From Pelargonium nanum (Eukaryota > Streptophyta > Magnoliopsida > Geraniales > Geraniaceae), in NCBI GenBank assembly GCA_036897485.1, contig JAYMTF010000609.1, positions 1 through 32,904 on the forward strand: a DNA stretch of 32,904 nucleotides, written 5' to 3'. The notes below the pieces were generated by a model that saw only the letters and a list, made by a program, of their open reading frames with translations, made no database searches and was not told the DNA's origin. Shown one piece after another: positions 29,641 to 32,904 of this stretch. Within the stretch, counting starts at the first letter, position 1; each line of letters opens with the position of its first letter. The translations under genes and the position numbers were made by a program.

Positions 29641-31040
29641 CCTGATCGGAAGAAGAACTTTCGACCACTAAGGAAAATGTTTCATGTGAGTTGGAAGAGA
29701 TAAAAGAGACAACTAATGAATTGGAAACCTCTCAATCGCGCGATCAAGGTTCGTCTTATCAGTTATTCCCTTTGATAAGATGGAGGTCTCTAGTCAAAAT
29801 TTTGAGTTAAAAGATGTGAAATGATAGAAGCAAGGTTTGGCCCACCATGCGACTTGCTTATCAGTGGTTGATGATGCATCATCTTCCTAGCTCTTTCTTG
29901 ACATATGATCTTGAAAAACAAGATTTCTCCCGACTGTAGCTTTTCTTTTGCCTAAGCTAGCTAGATTATATCTTTAAAACATATATTACTCTCGGTTCTT
30001 ACTACCTTATAATTGTGTGCAACGCACACACACACAGGTTCCCTTTCCCTTAGATTCACCGTGGTTTATCTCTCTGACTTGTGCGTGACACCATCTGTTG
30101 TGGGCTTGATTGGTACGAGGCTTTTAAATGTATGTGCTTGCTACGAGGAGATGACCCCTTTCTTGGCCCATATGTGTTGTTAGAGCTGGTATGTCTCTCC
30201 CTAAACCTTTATTAGATCGTCAAAGTAACTGGTATTAAAGGCATTTTTCAACACGTGTGGCGTCCACGAGCACACTTTCGCTACATACCGCTTATGCATT
30301 TATGAGGCCAACTTCCATAAGCCCATGTATGCCAAATTCTACTTCTATGTTTGCATACTCAAGGCCAACTTCTACAAGCATGCGACTGTTTGTCGTGACC
30401 ACACGTTCTTGTTGAACTTTTGAAAGAAATCTTGATAGTACTTTCACTCGAGCTACAAGGTGTACTCTCACCGAAAATTTCTTACTTTTAAAACTAATTC
30501 AAAAAAAAAAAAAAAACATCCCAAAGTTTTTGGTGCGCCTTCATTTCCTATTGAGTAATTTTTTATTTTTTATGAATTAATTGTTGAAATAATTCAAAAA
30601 AGAAGTTTAGAACTTGAAACGTTAGCAACATTGCAACTTGTTGGGAGATTGTAATAAACTTAAACGAATTTTTTTTTCTTCTTGTAGTTATATGCAAAAC
30701 GTGAAAAATTTGATATACGCATCTTCATTTATCTCTTTGTATTTAAAGAACATGTATATGTTTAGATAAATATCAGTAATTCTGAGCATAACACAAAAGA
30801 AATATTGGAAGGGAAAAATAAAACATAAAAAGAAAATAAAAACACTGTGAGTGATTAAAGTGTTGGATGGGGTCACCATTATCTTTGTTTTCAAGGAAGG
30901 TTTGTGCGGATTATGATTACTTAGATTATATAATGCCAATTTTTGTGTGATTTATAATCTTTGTGATATTCATTAAAGTAGTGTTCCATTGTCAATATTA
31001 GTATTAGTAAATAGTAGTAGAAAAATAAAGAAGAGGTTGT
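29641..31040. other. Intergenic DNA of moderate complexity, no gene recognised
   Basis: The part at 30040-30480 is less AT-rich and contains two similar phrases, AGGCCAACTTC(C/T)A(T/C)AAGC, near 30305 and 30362. Short frames there show no family. It may be old transposon sequence. A (CA)n tract lies near 30023-30037 and an A-run near 30498-30516. Confidence 0.4.
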
Positions 31041-31044
31041 TATC

Positions 31045-31140
31045 GTGGAGGCACCATATCCAATGGGTGTAGGCAACCTGTAGAGCCGGTCATTTCCAGC
31101 CACTTCCCAACTCCCATGTGGAATTTGGGCGGTGGTTCTG
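31045..31140 (-). ncRNA. Candidate microRNA hairpin, MIR482/2118-like (diverged)
   Basis: On the minus strand a 5' arm CATGGGAGTTGGGAAG (about 31102-31117) faces a 3' arm TTGCCTACACCCATTGG (about 31060-31076). They pair over about 16 positions with a few mismatches. The apex is a clean GCTGG/CCGGC stem with a six-base loop, AAATGA (31090-31095). One apex pair is G-U on the minus strand but C-A on the plus strand, which favours the minus strand. Both arms recall the miR482 duplex (TTGCCTACACC with a CCCAT-type end; ATGGGAG with TTGGGAAG), but the 3' arm appears to lack about three bases of the usual CCNCCCAT segment. It could be a functional variant, a decayed copy, or coincidence. Confidence 0.3.
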
Positions 31141-32481
31141 ACCTGTTTTTACAGTACTATGTACAGGTTGGCATAGTGATAGACATGGTTTTGTTTTGTG
31201 GATAAAATGGTTGCTGCCAGTAACATCCATGATTTCTGTACAACATTGGTGTCTTCTTCCCGCGTATCACCTCCCACTTTCCTAGATACTTCTCTTAATC
31301 TACTATATTACTACCATCATTTAAATCTCCACTTGTTTTATTTTTTACTTTAACTCCACTTTTTCATACCGTTACTTTATTTTTTTTTCCTCAATCTCTC
31401 CTACCTTTTCTTTTTCGATTTAATTATGAAATCTAGATAGTTGTGACTATGCAAGTTTTGGACTATGATAACAGCTCTATTTCAGTTTTCTTATCCTCAC
31501 TTTCTTAATGCTCATTTTATCCCTGGATTGCAGTTTTATGAATACCATTTTGATATTTAGGTGCAAGTAAATTCATCAAAGAGATTTGGACAATGATCAA
31601 CAAGAGATTAGTTGGAGCAAATAATAAGATTATACAATGTTTATCTTCACAATCTTCAATCTTGAAAGACGAGTTACAACTTGCGCGGTATGTGATGCTA
31701 CACAAATTTTGATGTTAGAAGCTTGAAACCACCCACATGTTACATTTTCCTATCGTGCGAGCGTGCACAGCTAGGCATGAGTGTGCCATAGGCAGAAATC
31801 AATTTGAAAACATAACATAAAACATACATATATTTGTGGCTCACGGTTGAGTACGTGCAACCTGTAAAAGATCGTTGTTACTAGTTAATTTTCTCCTTTT
31901 TGGACATTTAATTTATTTGATTATAATTCTAATAATGTTCAATTTTGGTATCTTAATTATTTGTTTATGTTACAAAATTTGAATGTTCTCTTGTGATATT
32001 TTATGTCACATATAACTATTTCAATTGTAGAAGTTTGAATGAATACAATACTAAGATTATTGCAACTGGCTAAAAAATTACTTATTTTTAGCGCTGATTC
32101 ATGTGAACTCTATCCATTCTTCCCAAAGAAGTACAGCATAATCCAGGATAGAGTAATCTTTTTATTTTCTTTCTTTTATAGTTTAAATAATGTGTACATG
32201 AAATTTCTCCCACTGGAATTATTCTACTCTTTGTAGATGTAATATAAATGCTCATTTTCAACTTATGTTTTGATTTTATTTGCAATATTTTTATTTATCC
32301 ATGGGTTATGTTTGACCGGGCATTTTAATTATAGTTATATGATTACATTAATCAAAATTTAAAATCATAGTGAATTTGTCTTTCTTTGGTGACAAATGTA
32401 GAAAATTGGAGTTGATCCATTCACACATTGACGTTTTCCATGTTTCTCTTCTCATTTGTCAATGCACGTTGCTAACCATAT

Positions 32482-32512
<31 letters not shown>

Positions 32513-32660
32513 CAACTATATTAACGGTCCATATCTTAATTTTTACGTTTGACTCACTCAAAATTGTGATTGCCGCGAGCAACTATAAATTATACCATAT
32601 TGATATTGTTATCAACAAGAAACATCAATCTATGATGTTTTCAATTGTTGTATCTTTCTT
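31141..32660. other. AT-rich intergenic DNA
   Basis: No gene is recognised. A small inverted repeat, ACCTGT with ACAGGT, lies at about 31141-31170 beside the hairpin candidate. The remainder is simple AT-rich spacer with one compound microsatellite (listed). Confidence 0.4.
32481..32512 (+). repeat. (TA)n(TG)n compound microsatellite
   Basis: About seven TA units run directly into about nine TG units. It is likely to be polymorphic in length. Confidence 0.9.
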
Positions 32661-32670
32661 CAGCTCTTTT

Positions 32671-32843
32671 TGGGCTACGAAGGAGTATACATTTTGGGCT
32701 CTACTGATTTTGATATTGTTCTCTTTACTCTGAGTTGTGACCCATAAGTAATTGTTTGGGCTCTAGCTACCTCTTGGCCAGCTTTTTCATCCCATGTATT
32801 TGTTTAGGCTCTATAGTTAACCAAATCCATTGTTGTTTGGGCT
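32671..32843 (+). promoter_or_regulatory. Cluster of site II (TGGGCT) motifs at the window edge
   Basis: TGGGCT occurs at 32671-32676, 32695-32700, 32757-32762 and 32838-32843, with a variant TAGGCT at 32805-32810. The last copies share the longer phrase TTGTTTGGGCTC. Such clusters are typical of TCP-regulated promoters of ribosomal or mitochondrial protein genes, so a plus-strand gene may begin just beyond the window. No coding sequence is visible before the end. Confidence 0.35.
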
Positions 32844-32904
32844 CAAATTCATTTGACTTCTAATTCAATATTATTATATAAATATGAACAGGAAATCCAA
32901 CCCT

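Noticed and set aside
30240-30440. Possible coding fragment around the repeated AGGCCAACTTC phrase
   Set aside because: Short translations look amino-acid plausible, but match no family I know, and no long frame or splice signals support them.
30921-31103. 60-codon minus-strand frame over the hairpin candidate
   Set aside because: It has no family resemblance and a low-complexity Tyr/Leu end; the hairpin reading explains the conserved-looking part better.
1-32904. CRISPR array, operon, ribosome-binding sites or phage-like system
   Set aside because: No regularly spaced repeats with unique spacers and no bacterial gene organisation exist here; all genes have plant structure.

Overview
This is a nuclear genomic window from a flowering plant, almost certainly a core eudicot. 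The evidence is AT-rich spacers, GT-AG introns with T-rich acceptors, plant-specific gene families, and relics of Ty1/copia, tRNA-derived SINE and fold-back elements. No bacterial, organellar or CRISPR features were seen. The species cannot be named from the sequence alone. I believe GGP, TMEM208/DUF788, the AFG1-like ATPase and GAE1 all lie close together on Arabidopsis chromosome 4 (about At4g30440 to At4g30530), so this looks like a conserved gene block. That is recollection and was not checked.

Layout, left to right. (1) 1.0-2.0 kb, plus: a gamma-glutamyl peptidase gene with a good promoter, but a small out-of-frame deletion removes the catalytic His region. (2) 4.1-4.6 kb, minus: a short, intronless, single-RRM protein of UBA2 type, with a telo-box and three site II motifs upstream. 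(3) 6.3-6.8 kb, minus: an unrecognised 117-residue protein behind a textbook heat-shock promoter (four phased HSE units, CCAAT, TATA). (4) 7.4-8.5 kb: shredded Ty1/copia material, including a 160-bp LTR with its primer-binding site and an inverted LTR piece. (5) 8.76-13.75 kb, minus: a five-exon TMEM208/SND2 homologue (173 aa), whose third intron holds a large fold-back element. A SINE with exact target-site duplications sits just upstream. (6) 15.08-19.26 kb, plus: an AFG1/LACE1-type mitochondrial AAA ATPase with 14 coding exons and 495 aa. (7) 19.72-22.84 kb, plus: an HDDC2/YfbR-like HD-domain phosphohydrolase with 8 exons and 256 aa. (8) 23.4-24.9 kb, minus: a degenerate copia reverse transcriptase/RNase H remnant. 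(9) 26.45-27.75 kb, minus: intronless UDP-glucuronate 4-epimerase (GAE type, 432 aa), much more GC-rich than its surroundings. (10) 27.9-32.9 kb: gene-poor DNA with a 240-bp inverted-repeat element, a possible diverged MIR482-like hairpin (minus), microsatellites, and a cluster of site II motifs at the right edge that may belong to a gene outside the window.

The genes are independent housekeeping or stress loci rather than one pathway: ER membrane protein targeting (TMEM208), mitochondrial protein quality control (AFG1), nucleotide clean-up (HDDC2), pectin precursor synthesis in the Golgi (GAE) and glutathione-conjugate or glucosinolate processing (GGP). No convincing new multi-gene system is present. 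The most interesting leads are the heat-shock-promoter orphan gene, the broken GGP, the MIR482-like hairpin, and the paired CGCGT elements upstream of GAE.
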